64,000 nt of DNA, taken from JACKAQ01 sp020634975 [NCBI: Calditrichia bacterium] (lineage in GTDB: Bacteria > Calditrichota > Calditrichia > RBG-13-44-9). Of this stretch, positions 54,896 through 64,000 are shown piece by piece. The translations under genes were made by a program, and so were the position numbers. Numbering within the stretch: position 1 is the first letter of the stretch; every line of letters starts with the position of its first letter. The stretch covers positions 248,001 to 312,000 of the forward strand of contig JACKAQ010000004.1 in the NCBI GenBank assembly GCA_020634975.1, in the 5' to 3' direction. The notes under the pieces were generated by a model. It saw only the letters and a list, made by a program, of their open reading frames with translations. It did no database searches and was not told the DNA's origin.

Positions 54896-56704
54896 ATGAG
54901 TCAACAATTGACAGACAAAAAATTTGAGGGCGGTGGGGCACTCGGCCCCTTTCTCCGGCAGATTTTTAGCTACAGTTTTCGCTACAAACGCTGGTTTTTT
55001 CCGCTGGCGGGAATGGCGATTGTAGTTGCATTAGTGGATGCGTTTTTTCCATACATTTGGTCGCTATATCTGGACGAAGCGATCACGCCGGCGGTAGAAA
55101 CTTTTCAAAAAACGGGCGAGTTGCAAACCGATTACAGCAAACTTTATAGCTTCGGTTACACCTATCTCGCATTTCTGATTGCCCAGGTTACCGGCGTTTT
55201 TGTGTTTATCTGGTATGCCGGTAAAATACGCCATACGGTTATTTACGATCTCAGAAAAGAGATGTTCGAGAAGCTGCAAAAGCTCTCGTTTTCCTATTAC
55301 GATCGTTCGGCAATCGGCTGGCTGATCTCGCGGATCACCTCCGATACCGATCGTGTAACCGAAGTAATTTCGTGGGGAACGCTGGATTTGGTGTGGGGCG
55401 TTTTTACGATCCTTTCCTGTTTCGGGATCATGGCGTTTTACAACTGGAAGTTGATGCTGATCGTGCTGTTCAGCATGCCGGTGCTGGCGTTGCTTTCGGT
55501 TCACATGCGCCGCAAAATTTTGGCGTATTCGCGGGAAGCGCGGCGAATCAACAGCGAGATGACCGCCTATTTTAACGAGCACGTTCACGGCATCGAAGTA
55601 AACAAAGTGAGCGCGCAGGAAGATAACGCAGCCCTCGGCTACAGCGAAAAAAGCCAGAAAATGCGCCGGGCATCGTATCGTGCGGCGTTTTTTTCGGCGA
55701 TGCTGGCACCGTTGGTGATGATCATCGGTGCGTCGGTCGCGGGATTGATCATCTTTTTCGGCGGACAATCTGTGCTCACCGATAACGGCTTGACCATCGG
55801 AATGCTGGCAGCGTTCATCAGTTACGCGACGCTGGTTTACGGACCGATTCACGAATTGACCAATTTTTATGCGTCGGCGCAGGGTGCGGTTTCGGCGGGC
55901 GAGCGGGTGTTTTCGCTGCTGCGCGAACCGGTCGAAATGGCGGATGAGCCGGGCATGCCCGATTTTGACGACATCACCGGCGAGGTTCAATTTTTAAACG
56001 TCGATTTTCATTACGTCGCCGACCAGAAAGTGTTGAAAAATTTCAACTTACACATCCGTCCCGGCGAATCAATCGCTTTGGTTGGACCAACCGGCGAAGG
56101 GAAATCGACCATCGCCAGCCTGATCGCACGGTTTTATCAACCGCGCGGCGGCGCAGTTTTGATCGATGGTGTGGATTATCGCCGGCGAACGTTGCACAGT
56201 TTGCGCCGCCAAATGGGCATCATTTTGCAAACGCCGCACGTTTTTTCCGGCACGATTCTCGATAACATTCGTTACGGCGATTTCGACGCAACCGAAGCGC
56301 GTGTGGCGGAAACGCTGCGGATTATCGGTGCGGACGATCTGATTCCGCGTTTGAACGAACAGGTTGGCGAAAGCGGCGGCAACCTCTCCAGCGGCGAAAA
56401 ACAGCTCATTTCATTCGCGCGGGTGATCGTGAAAAATCCCAAAATTTTGATAATGGACGAAGCGACGTCATCCGTTGATACGCTCGCCGAAGCCAAAATC
56501 CAGAAAGGGATTGAACAGCTCATCAGCGGGCGAACATCGATCATCATCGCGCACCGGTTGTCCACCATCCGCAACTGCGACCGTATTCTGGTCATCCGCG
56601 CCGGCGAAATTATCGAAGCCGGCAGCCATCAGGAATTGGTTGCGCAAAAAGGACAGTATTACAGGCTTTACACCCACCAATCGCGGGAAGCCCTGCCTTC
56701 GTAA
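54896..56704 (+). CDS. ABC exporter half-transporter, canonical partner
   Basis: A 602-residue half-exporter with six membrane helices (about 25-330) and a nucleotide-binding domain. Walker A is GPTGEGKS (397-404), Walker B ends LIMDE with catalytic Glu522, and the switch is IAHRLSTI. The signature is altered to LSSGE (497-501). In a heterodimer this altered signature would face the Walker sites of the first subunit, so both changes fall in the same ATP site. GAAAGG precedes ATG 54896. A terminator follows the gene. Substrate unknown; the leader arrangement suggests drug export. Confidence 0.94.
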   Translation: MSQQLTDKKFEGGGALGPFLRQIFSYSFRYKRWFFPLAGMAIVVALVDAFFPYIWSLYLDEAITPAVETFQKTGELQTDYSKLYSFGYTYLAFLIAQVTGVFVFIWYAGKIRHTVIYDLRKEMFEKLQKLSFSYYDRSAIGWLISRITSDTDRVTEVISWGTLDLVWGVFTILSCFGIMAFYNWKLMLIVLFSMPVLALLSVHMRRKILAYSREARRINSEMTAYFNEHVHGIEVNKVSAQEDNAALGYSEKSQKMRRASYRAAFFSAMLAPLVMIIGASVAGLIIFFGGQSVLTDNGLTIGMLAAFISYATLVYGPIHELTNFYASAQGAVSAGERVFSLLREPVEMADEPGMPDFDDITGEVQFLNVDFHYVADQKVLKNFNLHIRPGESIALVGPTGEGKSTIASLIARFYQPRGGAVLIDGVDYRRRTLHSLRRQMGIILQTPHVFSGTILDNIRYGDFDATEARVAETLRIIGADDLIPRLNEQVGESGGNLSSGEKQLISFARVIVKNPKILIMDEATSSVDTLAEAKIQKGIEQLISGRTSIIIAHRLSTIRNCDRILVIRAGEIIEAGSHQELVAQKGQYYRLYTHQSREALPS

Positions 56705-56712
56705 ACAACATC

Positions 56713-56749
56713 AGCCGGTGGAAATCAACCCATTTTCGCCGGTTTTTTT
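56713..56749 (+). terminator. Terminator after the ABC exporter genes
   Basis: A 13-base RNA stem from 56713-56725 to 56732-56744, containing three G-U pairs, with a six-base loop. It runs into seven T (56743-56749). Confidence 0.72.
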
Positions 56750-56846
56750 GCCCGGTCAACCGGTAATTTCTTTTACTGGATTTTAATTTATTGAAGATTT
56801 ATGTTTGATTATCAAATATTATTCACCAACAAATTCGGGTCGAAAT

Positions 56847-57824
56847 ATGCAAAAATTTAACATCCCCAACACAGATCTGGTCGCGTCGCATATCGGATTT
56901 GGCTGTATGAATTTGGGCGGGCAATGGCATCGCCAACCGTATTCTGCAGAGGAACGGTCGCGGGCAATTGCCGCCATCGAAATCGCGTATGAGTGCGGCA
57001 TCAATTTTTTTGATCATGCGGATATTTATGTTTTTGGTAAATCCGAGCAGATTTTTTCGGAAATCTGGCAGATTCATCCCAATCTTCGCGATGATATTAT
57101 TTTGCAGTCCAAATGCGGCATTCGTTTCCCGGATGATCCGGAAAAAGGATTGCCGGGGCGATATGATTTCAGTTTTGAGCACATCGTAACCAGCGTGGAA
57201 AATATTCTCGACCGGCTGAAAGTGGACAATCTGGATATTTTATTGCTGCACCGCCCGGATCCGCTGATGGAACCGGAGGAAGTCGCAAAAGCCTTTTTTG
57301 CTCTCCGTTCATCGGGGAAGGTGCGCCATTTTGGTGTGAGCAATTTCACTGCCGGGCAAATTGCGTTGCTGCAAAGTTACATCGATCAACCGCTGATTGT
57401 CAACCAGGTTGAGTTGAATTTATTGCATTCGCATCTCATCAATGAAGGAGTAGTTTTCAACAAAAACAATGCCAATGCAAGGTTTACAGATGGGACACTG
57501 GATTATTGCCGGTTGCACAAAATGTTTATTCAGGCATGGTCACCGGTTGCGCAAGGCGCCATTCTTCGCGACAGTTCGGAAGTAAACGAGCCACATTTGA
57601 AGGCAACAACCGCGCTGGTTCAGCAATTAGCGGAAGCCAAACAAACCAGTCGCGAAGCAATTGTGTTATCATGGTTATTGCGCCATCCGGCAAACATTCA
57701 GCCGATTATCGGAACAATCAAACCGGAGCGCATCCGGGCATCCGCAATGGCAGATGCGTCGCTATTGACCCGTGAAGAATGGTATTCGCTATTTGTTGCG
57801 GCACGCGGCGGGAAAATGCCATAG
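56847..57824 (+). CDS. Aldo/keto reductase (YdhF-like)
   Basis: A 325-residue TIM-barrel NAD(P)H reductase. The catalytic tetrad is present: Asp56 and Tyr61 (FDHADIY), Lys89 (LQSKCG) and His135 (LLLHRPDP). The cofactor region near the C-terminus has IIGTIKPERIRAS. ATG 56847 begins at the conserved strand (MQKFNIPNTDLVASHIGFG); the frame is open to a TTG at 56805, but those residues are not family-like. Substrate is unknown. It stands alone after a terminator and converges on the permease gene. Confidence 0.9.
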   Translation: MQKFNIPNTDLVASHIGFGCMNLGGQWHRQPYSAEERSRAIAAIEIAYECGINFFDHADIYVFGKSEQIFSEIWQIHPNLRDDIILQSKCGIRFPDDPEKGLPGRYDFSFEHIVTSVENILDRLKVDNLDILLLHRPDPLMEPEEVAKAFFALRSSGKVRHFGVSNFTAGQIALLQSYIDQPLIVNQVELNLLHSHLINEGVVFNKNNANARFTDGTLDYCRLHKMFIQAWSPVAQGAILRDSSEVNEPHLKATTALVQQLAEAKQTSREAIVLSWLLRHPANIQPIIGTIKPERIRASAMADASLLTREEWYSLFVAARGGKMP

Positions 57825-57870
57825 TGATACTTTTTTGCGGAATGAGTTGCGGCAGGTAAAAAAACGGCGA

Positions 57871-58584
57871 TTAAAAGAACATCAGTAAGCCCAAAAAAAA
57901 TAGGATGATAAACAGCGTCCGGGTGAATCGCTCCGCTTCAAATTTGCGATTGAGCAGGCTGCCAACATACGATGCCGCAAAAACCGCCGGCAGCGAAAAC
58001 AGGTAAAATTTACCGAGTTGCAATGTCCACAATCCGTTTAAACCGTGCCCGATAGTGATTAAAAAATTTGCCGGCAGCAAAAATCCTTGCATAGTTGCCC
58101 TGAAATTTGCCGGTGGCCAACGTCGCAAAGTGCCGTAAACCACCGCCAGCGGGCCGTTGGTGTTGTACGCACCACCGAGCATTCCTGCAAAAAAGCCGAA
58201 CGGGTATGCCCAGCGATCATTTTGGATAGGGGAGAGACGCGGTTTGGCGAGATTGTAAACAGAAAATCCGATCAGCAGTAACCCCAAAATCCCTTTGATA
58301 ATCGATTCCGGCGCATAAATCAGTGCATACATGCCGATCGGGATGCCAAAAATGCCGCCGATGAGCAGTTTGGATGCCGCTTTAAAATCGAGCTTACTCC
58401 AGCTATCAACGAGAATCAAAATGGCATTGCTCAACCCGATGAGCGCAACCAGCGGCGTCGCGGATTTTACGCCGATGAGTAACGCGAGAAGCGGCATTGC
58501 TACAAGCGCATCGCCAAAACCGAACGTGGAACGGGTGAGGGAGGCAACAAAAAGGATCGCAACAACAATTAAAATCAGTTCCAT
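57871..58584 (-). CDS. TauE/SafE-family permease
   Basis: A 237-residue membrane protein with about seven to eight hydrophobic segments in the two-repeat layout of the family. Each repeat has a Gly/Asn-rich turn: FGFGDALVAMPLLALLIG in the first and FFAGMLGGAYNTNGPLAVVYG in the second. Family members export sulfite, sulfoacetate or related organic anions; the substrate here is unknown. It lies 25 bases past the pseudogene stop on the same strand. Confidence 0.87.
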   Translation of the reverse strand: MELILIVVAILFVASLTRSTFGFGDALVAMPLLALLIGVKSATPLVALIGLSNAILILVDSWSKLDFKAASKLLIGGIFGIPIGMYALIYAPESIIKGILGLLLIGFSVYNLAKPRLSPIQNDRWAYPFGFFAGMLGGAYNTNGPLAVVYGTLRRWPPANFRATMQGFLLPANFLITIGHGLNGLWTLQLGKFYLFSLPAVFAASYVGSLLNRKFEAERFTRTLFIILFFLGLLMFF

Positions 58585-58609
58585 TTGAGAAAAGCTATCC
58601 GCAATAAAA

Positions 58610-59683
58610 TCAATCGGTTAAAGTCGTCAGGTTTAATGTGGCAACGCGTCCGTCTGCGCCGGCGGCCCATGCTTTGTTGCCAAATACATCGAGTGTGTAA
58701 AATCCGGTTTCGCTGATCATTTGCCAATTCAAACCGTCATCTGATGAAAAACTGCATCCGGTTCGACCGACTGCGATCAGGAGTTTTTGCTCGCCATTTT
58801 GCAAATATCGAACGCAGGACCGATCGCCGGTTTGCTGCGCGCCAGCCGGTGATTTCCAGCTTTTTCCACCATCGGTTGTGCGTAAAACGGTATTTTCGGG
58901 TTGCTCCGGTTGTTGATAATCGCCGCCGACAGCAACGCCGTTTAATGCATCCCGGAATGCCAGCGAAAAAATGCCCTGCGATGGAGAGCCGCTGCGCATT
59001 TTTGTATCGAAAACCTGCCAGCTTTGCCCGCGATTTGCGGAAGTGAACACTCGTGCAGCCGTTCCGCCTGTCGCAATCCAGACATTATTTTCACCGAAAA
59101 CCGAAACACAAGTGCCGCTGGCAGCAAAGGCGTATTCGCCTTCGATGGTGGCCGGTAGTTCATCCGGTGCAAATTCACGCCAGTTTTTTCCGCCGTCTGC
59201 GGTGCGGATCAGCAGCAATTTTCCGGCAACCGGATCGCTAAAGGCGATGCCGTTTTGTGCATCCCAAAATGCCATTGCACAAAAAAAACCGTTTTTATGC
59301 GGATTGGTAAACCGGCGCTGCCAGTTTTTTCCGCCATCTGTGGTTTGGTAAATTCGGGATTTTCGCCCGGACCGCAGGCTAAAAGCAGGGCGTTGTTTTT
59401 GTCGAAAACCTGAACATCGCGAAAGTCCAGCGAATCAGCGCCGGGCACGTTTCCGGGAACCCAGTTTTCACCGCCATCATTCGTAATTGCGTATTTTCCC
59501 ATGGAGCCGCTGATCCAGACGAGTGAAGTCAGATGCCGCATCGATGCCCCGCAACGAGGTGGATAATCCGGAATTTTGCATCTGCCAAACTGGTTTGTTT
59601 GCAGTCTGGGCATGCAGTAAAAAACTCATCAACATCAAAAAAATCGGGAGGTGGGATGAATGTTTGGCGAGTCGATTTTTCAT
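58610..59683 (-). pseudogene. Ycf48/BNR-repeat-like exported protein, broken by two compensating frameshifts
   Basis: Three frames together encode one protein of about 357 residues: a signal peptide (FLMLMSFLLHAQTA) starting at ATG 59683, a second piece (SLVWISGSMGKYAITNDGG) in another frame, and the main body back in the first frame (MAFWDAQNGIAFSDP onward). TDGGKNW-type motifs recur, as in photosystem II assembly factor Ycf48-like propellers. The first break fits a one-base insertion near 59526-59527 (GACTTCACTC for GACTCACTC). The second fits loss of one C from a C-run near 59356-59358. Net frame is restored, but the middle frame meets a stop. Real decay and sequencing error both fit. Confidence 0.8.
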
Positions 59684-59760
59684 AGCAGCCAAACTTATCG
59701 AATTTGCGTGCGAAAAGCCAATGGCTTTTGAATTTGCCGATGCACCAATTTTTACCCGGA

Positions 59761-61116
59761 TCATACGGCAACCGTCGATTTTTCTGTCTCAACCGCGTCT
59801 ACCAATTCCCGGTTTTTTCTGCCGATGAGGAATGCCAGCAAGAGCCAAATTCCCACAAGCGACATGTTGAAAATTGCAAATCCGGTGATGGAAAACGACA
59901 GCCAGGTAACGCCAACAAAAACGATTGCTGCAGAAAGCACATCGCCGGCGCGCACGAAAAACGAATCGATGGCCACTTTGGCTTTGTATTTCTCCTCGCG
60001 GGTTGTCGGTAAAAAGAGGATGTGTCGCACCGTGTTATTGAGTGAATAATCGGTGGCGTTTTCGGCTGTTTTTGCCCAACGCAGTAAATTCAACATCGTC
60101 GGAAATAACGCAATAAGGAAGTATCCGCCAAAAGCGATCACCGGTAAAGTCATGATCGCAAAGCGAACGCCCAAATATTTCAGTATTCGCGAAACGATGA
60201 AAAGTTGCATAATCAAACCAACCACCCCAACGATAAAATAATAATCAGCGTAAAACCGTGCGATAAATGTATTCTCCGAAAAATCCCCTGCAGGACTGCT
60301 GGCAGCGAGTCGCGCAGCTTCGTCGGACACTGCCCGCCCGATGATGTATTCGCCGGTCGTATTTACCCAATTGGTGAACAGCATTAACAGGGCAATGAGC
60401 AACAAGTACTTATTTTGATAAACGACCCGAAACGCCCCATCTTTGGAAAATTCCGGTTCGGATTCGTCGATTGACTGAGCAGATTTTTTTGTTGATAACC
60501 GCTCATTTTCACGGCGAAAAAGATAATTGGTGATCAACAGACTGGTCAGCAAAATCCCGGCGGAAATAAGCAGCATTTCGTAAACATCGACAAAGTCGAT
60601 TAACATTCCGGCAATTTTTGGTCCGATGACACCGCCCGCCGAAGCGCCAAATCCGATGATCACAAATAAGCGATTGCCTTCATCCGGCGTGTATACATCG
60701 TTCGCGAACGACCAAAATTGGGCGATAATCGTCAGGCTGAAAATCCCGACCCACAGAAAAAACGCAACACCTGATGGAATGCCGATCAAAATCAATCCGT
60801 AAAACAGGATCAAATTGGATACAAAAAACAGTGTCACATAATTGATGAGCTGTTTTCGGGGATATTTTCCGGCGAGCCAACTGTAAAATCGCAGTGCGCC
60901 CATCAAAATAACCACTTGCAGCGCTGATGAATAGCTTTTGATTTCCGCACCGCCACCGGTGAGGATCAGCGGTTCGCGTACAACTTTCGCGATGAGATAC
61001 GCGGTTAAAATCAGGAAGATATTTAGTGTCATCAATAGCGCTGTAACGCCTTCGCCGCGATTGATTTCTGTGAATAATCCGATAAACTTTTCCGTAGCAC
61101 TTTTTCTATTTTCCAT
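59761..61116 (-). CDS. Major-facilitator-like transporter, nucleotide (Npt/Tlc) transporter-like
   Basis: A 451-residue membrane protein with about 12 helices. The N-terminal pattern AYLIAKVVREPLILTGGGAEIKSYSSALQ resembles NTP/NDP exchange transporters of the Npt1/Npt2 and Tlc group found in several free-living bacteria. A charged loop of about 30 residues (STKKSAQSIDESEPEFSKDG) splits the halves. ATG 61116 (MENRKSATEK) is preferred to the 32-residue longer frame, whose start is not hydrophobic and has no ribosome-binding site. Nucleotide transport is not proven; other solutes are possible. Confidence 0.76.
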   Translation of the reverse strand: MENRKSATEKFIGLFTEINRGEGVTALLMTLNIFLILTAYLIAKVVREPLILTGGGAEIKSYSSALQVVILMGALRFYSWLAGKYPRKQLINYVTLFFVSNLILFYGLILIGIPSGVAFFLWVGIFSLTIIAQFWSFANDVYTPDEGNRLFVIIGFGASAGGVIGPKIAGMLIDFVDVYEMLLISAGILLTSLLITNYLFRRENERLSTKKSAQSIDESEPEFSKDGAFRVVYQNKYLLLIALLMLFTNWVNTTGEYIIGRAVSDEAARLAASSPAGDFSENTFIARFYADYYFIVGVVGLIMQLFIVSRILKYLGVRFAIMTLPVIAFGGYFLIALFPTMLNLLRWAKTAENATDYSLNNTVRHILFLPTTREEKYKAKVAIDSFFVRAGDVLSAAIVFVGVTWLSFSITGFAIFNMSLVGIWLLLAFLIGRKNRELVDAVETEKSTVAV

Positions 61117-61243
61117 CCGGGTTTTGCCCTTTGCAATTTTTGCCTCAACATCTATCTGTGGTTTTGTCTCAGAAAACTCGTCTCGAAATGAGCTTACGAA
61201 AGATATTAACAATAGATGTTGAAAAAATCAAAAAAGTGTCGTT

Positions 61244-61280
61244 TTAAAACAAAAACGCCCGACAGATGGTGCCGGGCGTT
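61244..61280 (-). terminator. Terminator after the surface fusion protein gene
   Basis: On the - strand, AACGCCCG and CGGGCGTT form an eight-base stem with an eleven-base loop, followed by TTTGTTTT. It lies 30 bases past the stop of the large gene. Confidence 0.72.
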
Positions 61281-61309
61281 AAAAAAAGCGGTTGATGTTC
61301 GATCATTTA

Positions 61310-64000
61310 TTATAAATCGCCACCGAGTGAAATATACCACATTGGTTTGCTGGAGCCTTCCAAATCGTAATTCCACGCGACGTCGATGCGCATCAAAAAG
61401 TAGAGGAAATACACTCGTGCGCCAACGCCGTAGCCGCTCACGAGATCTTTAAAGCGGCGTTTGCCGTCCTCTCCAACTTCGGTGGCGCGCCATTTATCGT
61501 TGCTGTACCAGTTTTTACCGGGAAAATACGCGGTGCCGATATCATAAAACATCACGCCGCGAATATTAAACAGGCGAATCGGGGGGAATCCCAATCCCAA
61601 AAACTGGATCAGCGGGAACCGGAATTCCATATTTGCCAACAAATAGCGGCTGCCTTCCGCTTCGTAATATCTGGCGCCACGCAGCGGCGTTACAAATTCA
61701 CTAAAGAAAATATCGCCAATGGAATTGGTGCGGAATCCGCCGTTTTTGGTTTTGTAATTGATCCAGTTATCGATTCCGCCGAGGAAAAATCGTTGCGGGT
61801 TATCGCCAAAACTGGCTGCACCGCTCATCCGGAATGCCATGCTATATTCGCGATTGAGCATAAAATATTTGCGATAGTCTGCCGAAACCGTGCGAAAATC
61901 CCGGCTGTTGGTTTCATATTTTGGACTGGCGAGAAGCGATAACGCATACCGGCTGCCATCAATTGGACCGGTGTATCCCCATAAAACTGAATCGTGGACA
62001 TACGAAATTGTTGGCAAAATTGTGCTGACCCGTTCATCCTCCGCAGATGATAACGACAGGTTTTCCAGCAAAATATTATACCAGTTTAGGCTGCCTTCCA
62101 ACCGGCTGAATTTGCTGAACGGGTAAGATGCCAGCACATTCAATCCGTAGTTTCGGTAGCGTTGCAACTGGAAGCCATTGCTGAAAACCCATGCGAGATG
62201 GTACCCGCCAAATCCGAGGCTGATGCGTTTTTTCAGGTTTAGATAAAATATACTTAAGTCGCTGTTTTTTAAGTCGGATACGAGGTTAACATTCAGAAAG
62301 ATTTTGTGATCGCCCAACAGGTCGCTGAATGCAAAAGTGGTGTATCCGGAGAAGCCGAAAAAGGTGTTGTAGCCCGCTGCACCGGTTACAACATCCGGCG
62401 AAAACTTGAGCTTGTATTTCCGCACTTTAAAATCGCCTTCGGCGTTGAGATAGGTTGTTGTATCCAGTTCAACTATCTTTTCTTCTTCCTCTTTTGCTTT
62501 ATCCATTTTGTATCGGGTAAAGACATAATTGCTGTAACTGATTGGCGACGACTGGTCACCTTTGGTGATTGACTGCGGCGTTTTTTTATCCGATTGCCAA
62601 TTGCGGGCGTAAACCGGCAGTTTTTCGCTTTTCATATCCTTTACAAATTCCGTATCGCGAAGCACTTTTGGCGACATTTCCATAGGATTATTCACCATAT
62701 AAATATCGAAGCCGCCTTTGTTAAATGATGAAAACACCATTTTGTTGGCGTTACGATCCCAATTGATTTGCAGAACGCCTGAAATAATATTGGTTACGGG
62801 ATAATCGTTCAACGATTCCAATTGGCTGAGATTCACATCGGAAACGGCACCGGAGTCGATTAAAACGGGATCGAAATATCCGGTTGGGCGATCGAAATGA
62901 TGGATGTAGAGGTTGGAAATCCCATTTCTTTCGGAAAGATATGCCATCCGTTTGCCATCCGGTGCGAACAAAGGATTGGATTCTGACCAGGGTGTGTCTG
63001 TCACGCGTTCCATTTGTTGATCTGCCAATTGGAGAATATAAATGTCACGCTTTTCATAATCATGTTTTGTCATCTGAAAATCATCAGGCAGTGGAACGTT
63101 GTTCAAAAATTCTTTTCGATCAGATACAAATGCCAATCGTTTACTGTCCGGCGACCACGATGGTTGATCATCCGTAAACACATCGTTGGTTAATTGCACA
63201 ACTTCCTGATCAGACAAATTGAGATAGTAAATATCGCTTTGATTATTTTTGTTGCCGACGAAAGCAATTTTTTCACCATCCGGCGACCACGCTGTTGTGA
63301 ATGCGCCGTCGAGATCTTTCAAATCGTAATTGGTGATGTCGCCGTTTTTCACTTCAACAATATATATGGCATCGTGCGAACCGCTTTTTGCAGCGAAAGC
63401 CAGTTTTTTTCCGTCCGGGCTAAAACTCATTCCGGGGCGCAGAAATTTTAATTCTTCGAAACTTTTGGAGCGTTCGCCGGAAACGAGCGTTCTGATAATC
63501 CGTCCGTCGAGTGCGGACATCAAATAGATATTCTGCGATCCGCGACGATCGGAAATGAAAGCAACTTTGTCGCCATTCGGCGATATTGCAGGGCTTACGT
63601 TGAGGTAGTTCGGCACACGTGTGTGGTCTGTCAACCGTTTGGCAAATTCCACCGGCTCTTTGCGATCAGCAACATCCGGCCAATATTGCCGCCGCAAATA
63701 GCGGTGCCAGCGATCGGTAAATTCTTCCGAACCCACCCCGACAGATGAGCGAAGCACTTTTTCGAATGCCACTTTGCCGCGCATTTTGTGGAGCATTTCG
63801 CCGATTTTATCCCGTCCGTACGTGCTGGCAATATACCGGAAAACCGAAGCGCCACCTTGATACACCAGATAATATTGCAACGCTTGCAGGTTTGGCATGT
63901 AATTGTTCAGCACGGCATCACGAACAATCATATCTATTCGCGTATCCCAACCTTGCGACTGAAATTCAGCCAGACCTTCCGAAAACCACAGTGGCGCCGG
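61310..64000 (-). CDS. Surface protein: peptidase-MA-like end, TolB-like propeller and Omp85-like barrel (5' end outside the window)
   Basis: The frame is open to the right edge: the 23 codons upstream of ATG 63931 continue the protein and read LWFSEGLAEFQSQGWDT, the third zinc-ligand region of gluzincin (peptidase MA-like) domains, so the HExxH is outside. About 897 residues are visible. After the peptidase end come PD40/TolB-type repeats (about 125-400) such as FSPDGKKLAFAAKSG, WSPDGEKIAFVGNK and FAPDGKRMAYLSERNG. The last 380 residues form a surface-antigen/Omp85-like barrel (LGGIDNWINYKTKNGGF, then RGVMFYDIGTAYFPG). The protein ends GGDL, not in an aromatic residue. It is probably anchored in the outer membrane. 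Function unknown. Confidence 0.86.
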   Translation of the reverse strand, partial: PAPLWFSEGLAEFQSQGWDTRIDMIVRDAVLNNYMPNLQALQYYLVYQGGASVFRYIASTYGRDKIGEMLHKMRGKVAFEKVLRSSVGVGSEEFTDRWHRYLRRQYWPDVADRKEPVEFAKRLTDHTRVPNYLNVSPAISPNGDKVAFISDRRGSQNIYLMSALDGRIIRTLVSGERSKSFEELKFLRPGMSFSPDGKKLAFAAKSGSHDAIYIVEVKNGDITNYDLKDLDGAFTTAWSPDGEKIAFVGNKNNQSDIYYLNLSDQEVVQLTNDVFTDDQPSWSPDSKRLAFVSDRKEFLNNVPLPDDFQMTKHDYEKRDIYILQLADQQMERVTDTPWSESNPLFAPDGKRMAYLSERNGISNLYIHHFDRPTGYFDPVLIDSGAVSDVNLSQLESLNDYPVTNIISGVLQINWDRNANKMVFSSFNKGGFDIYMVNNPMEMSPKVLRDTEFVKDMKSEKLPVYARNWQSDKKTPQSITKGDQSSPISYSNYVFTRYKMDKAKEEEEKIVELDTTTYLNAEGDFKVRKYKLKFSPDVVTGAAGYNTFFGFSGYTTFAFSDLLGDHKIFLNVNLVSDLKNSDLSIFYLNLKKRISLGFGGYHLAWVFSNGFQLQRYRNYGLNVLASYPFSKFSRLEGSLNWYNILLENLSLSSAEDERVSTILPTISYVHDSVLWGYTGPIDGSRYALSLLASPKYETNSRDFRTVSADYRKYFMLNREYSMAFRMSGAASFGDNPQRFFLGGIDNWINYKTKNGGFRTNSIGDIFFSEFVTPLRGARYYEAEGSRYLLANMEFRFPLIQFLGLGFPPIRLFNIRGVMFYDIGTAYFPGKNWYSNDKWRATEVGEDGKRRFKDLVSGYGVGARVYFLYFLMRIDVAWNYDLEGSSKPMWYISLGGDL

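Noticed and set aside
55064-55990. 308-codon - strand frame opposite the second ABC gene.
   Set aside because: Shadow of a clearly coding ABC transporter; its translation shows no family pattern.
1-64000. Search for tRNA or rRNA genes, CRISPR arrays, insertion sequences, integrases and phage genes.
   Set aside because: None seen in the intergenic regions or among the coding regions; gaps are short and without cloverleaf or repeat-spacer patterns.

Overview
The window is 64 kb of chromosome from a Gram-negative, probably FCB-superphylum bacterium. The best guess is a Calditrichota/KSB1-like lineage, inferred from gene content and not from any marker-gene phylogeny. Supporting signs are an outer-membrane receptor with a carboxypeptidase-regulatory-like N-terminus, lapA-lapB, polysaccharide export genes, bacillithiol synthesis (bshA), citramalate-type isoleucine synthesis, a GNAT acetyltransferase heading an argC-argD run, and a surface protein joining a peptidase region, a TolB-like propeller and an Omp85-like barrel. 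No tRNA, rRNA, CRISPR array, insertion sequence or phage gene was seen.

Layout. 1-17.1 kb: one long + strand run for branched-chain amino acids and ammonia assimilation: ilvD 3' end, ilvB, ilvN, ilvC, cimA, leuA, leuC, leuD, a degenerate leuB paralogue, leuB, gltB, gltD, closed by a strong terminator. CimA supplies the threonine-independent route to isoleucine and shares LeuCD/LeuB with leucine synthesis; GltBD supplies glutamate for the final transaminations. 17.2-20.9 kb: an outer-membrane receptor and a MoeB-rhodanese fusion. 21-28 kb: a seven-gene - strand run reading lapA, lapB, SPOR protein, Crp-type regulator, histidine kinase, MqnA-like protein, MurF-like ligase. 28-37 kb: membrane and secreted proteins, then a surface-glycan cluster (GT-C enzyme, flippase, GT2 enzyme and an unusual three-part protein). 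37.4-40.3 kb: GNAT-argC-argD. 40.3-43.7 kb: an OmpA-like coiled-coil protein, hisS and a cytochrome-like lipoprotein. 43.8-48.3 kb: diguanylate cyclase-bshA, bifunctional nuclease and a metallo-beta-lactamase-fold protein. 48.5-52.6 kb: PAP2 phosphatase, two GT4 glycosyltransferases and an LPG-synthase-like membrane protein, a probable glycolipid module. 52.6-56.7 kb: a heterodimeric ABC exporter preceded by a 43-codon ORF and a terminator. 56.8-64 kb: aldo/keto reductase, TauE/SafE permease, a frameshifted Ycf48-like pseudogene, a nucleotide-transporter-like protein and the surface fusion protein that runs off the right edge.

Most notable. (1) The leader of the ABC exporter pair looks like a ribosome-controlled transcription attenuator: ten bases inside the small ORF (52810-52819) are identical to the 3' arm of the terminator stem, so they could form a competing antiterminator. 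The layout resembles the B. subtilis bmrB-bmrCD leader. (2) The first of two tandem LeuB-type genes has lost the catalytic Lys and one metal-binding Asp, with the other changed to Glu, yet stays open and in the operon. (3) A 623-residue protein in the glycan cluster appears to join a nucleotidyltransferase-like, an NDK-like and a kinase-like region. (4) A MurF-like ligase without the usual N-terminal domain is translationally coupled (TAGTG) to an MqnA-like protein. All of these rest on reading the sequence and on family knowledge; no database search was run.
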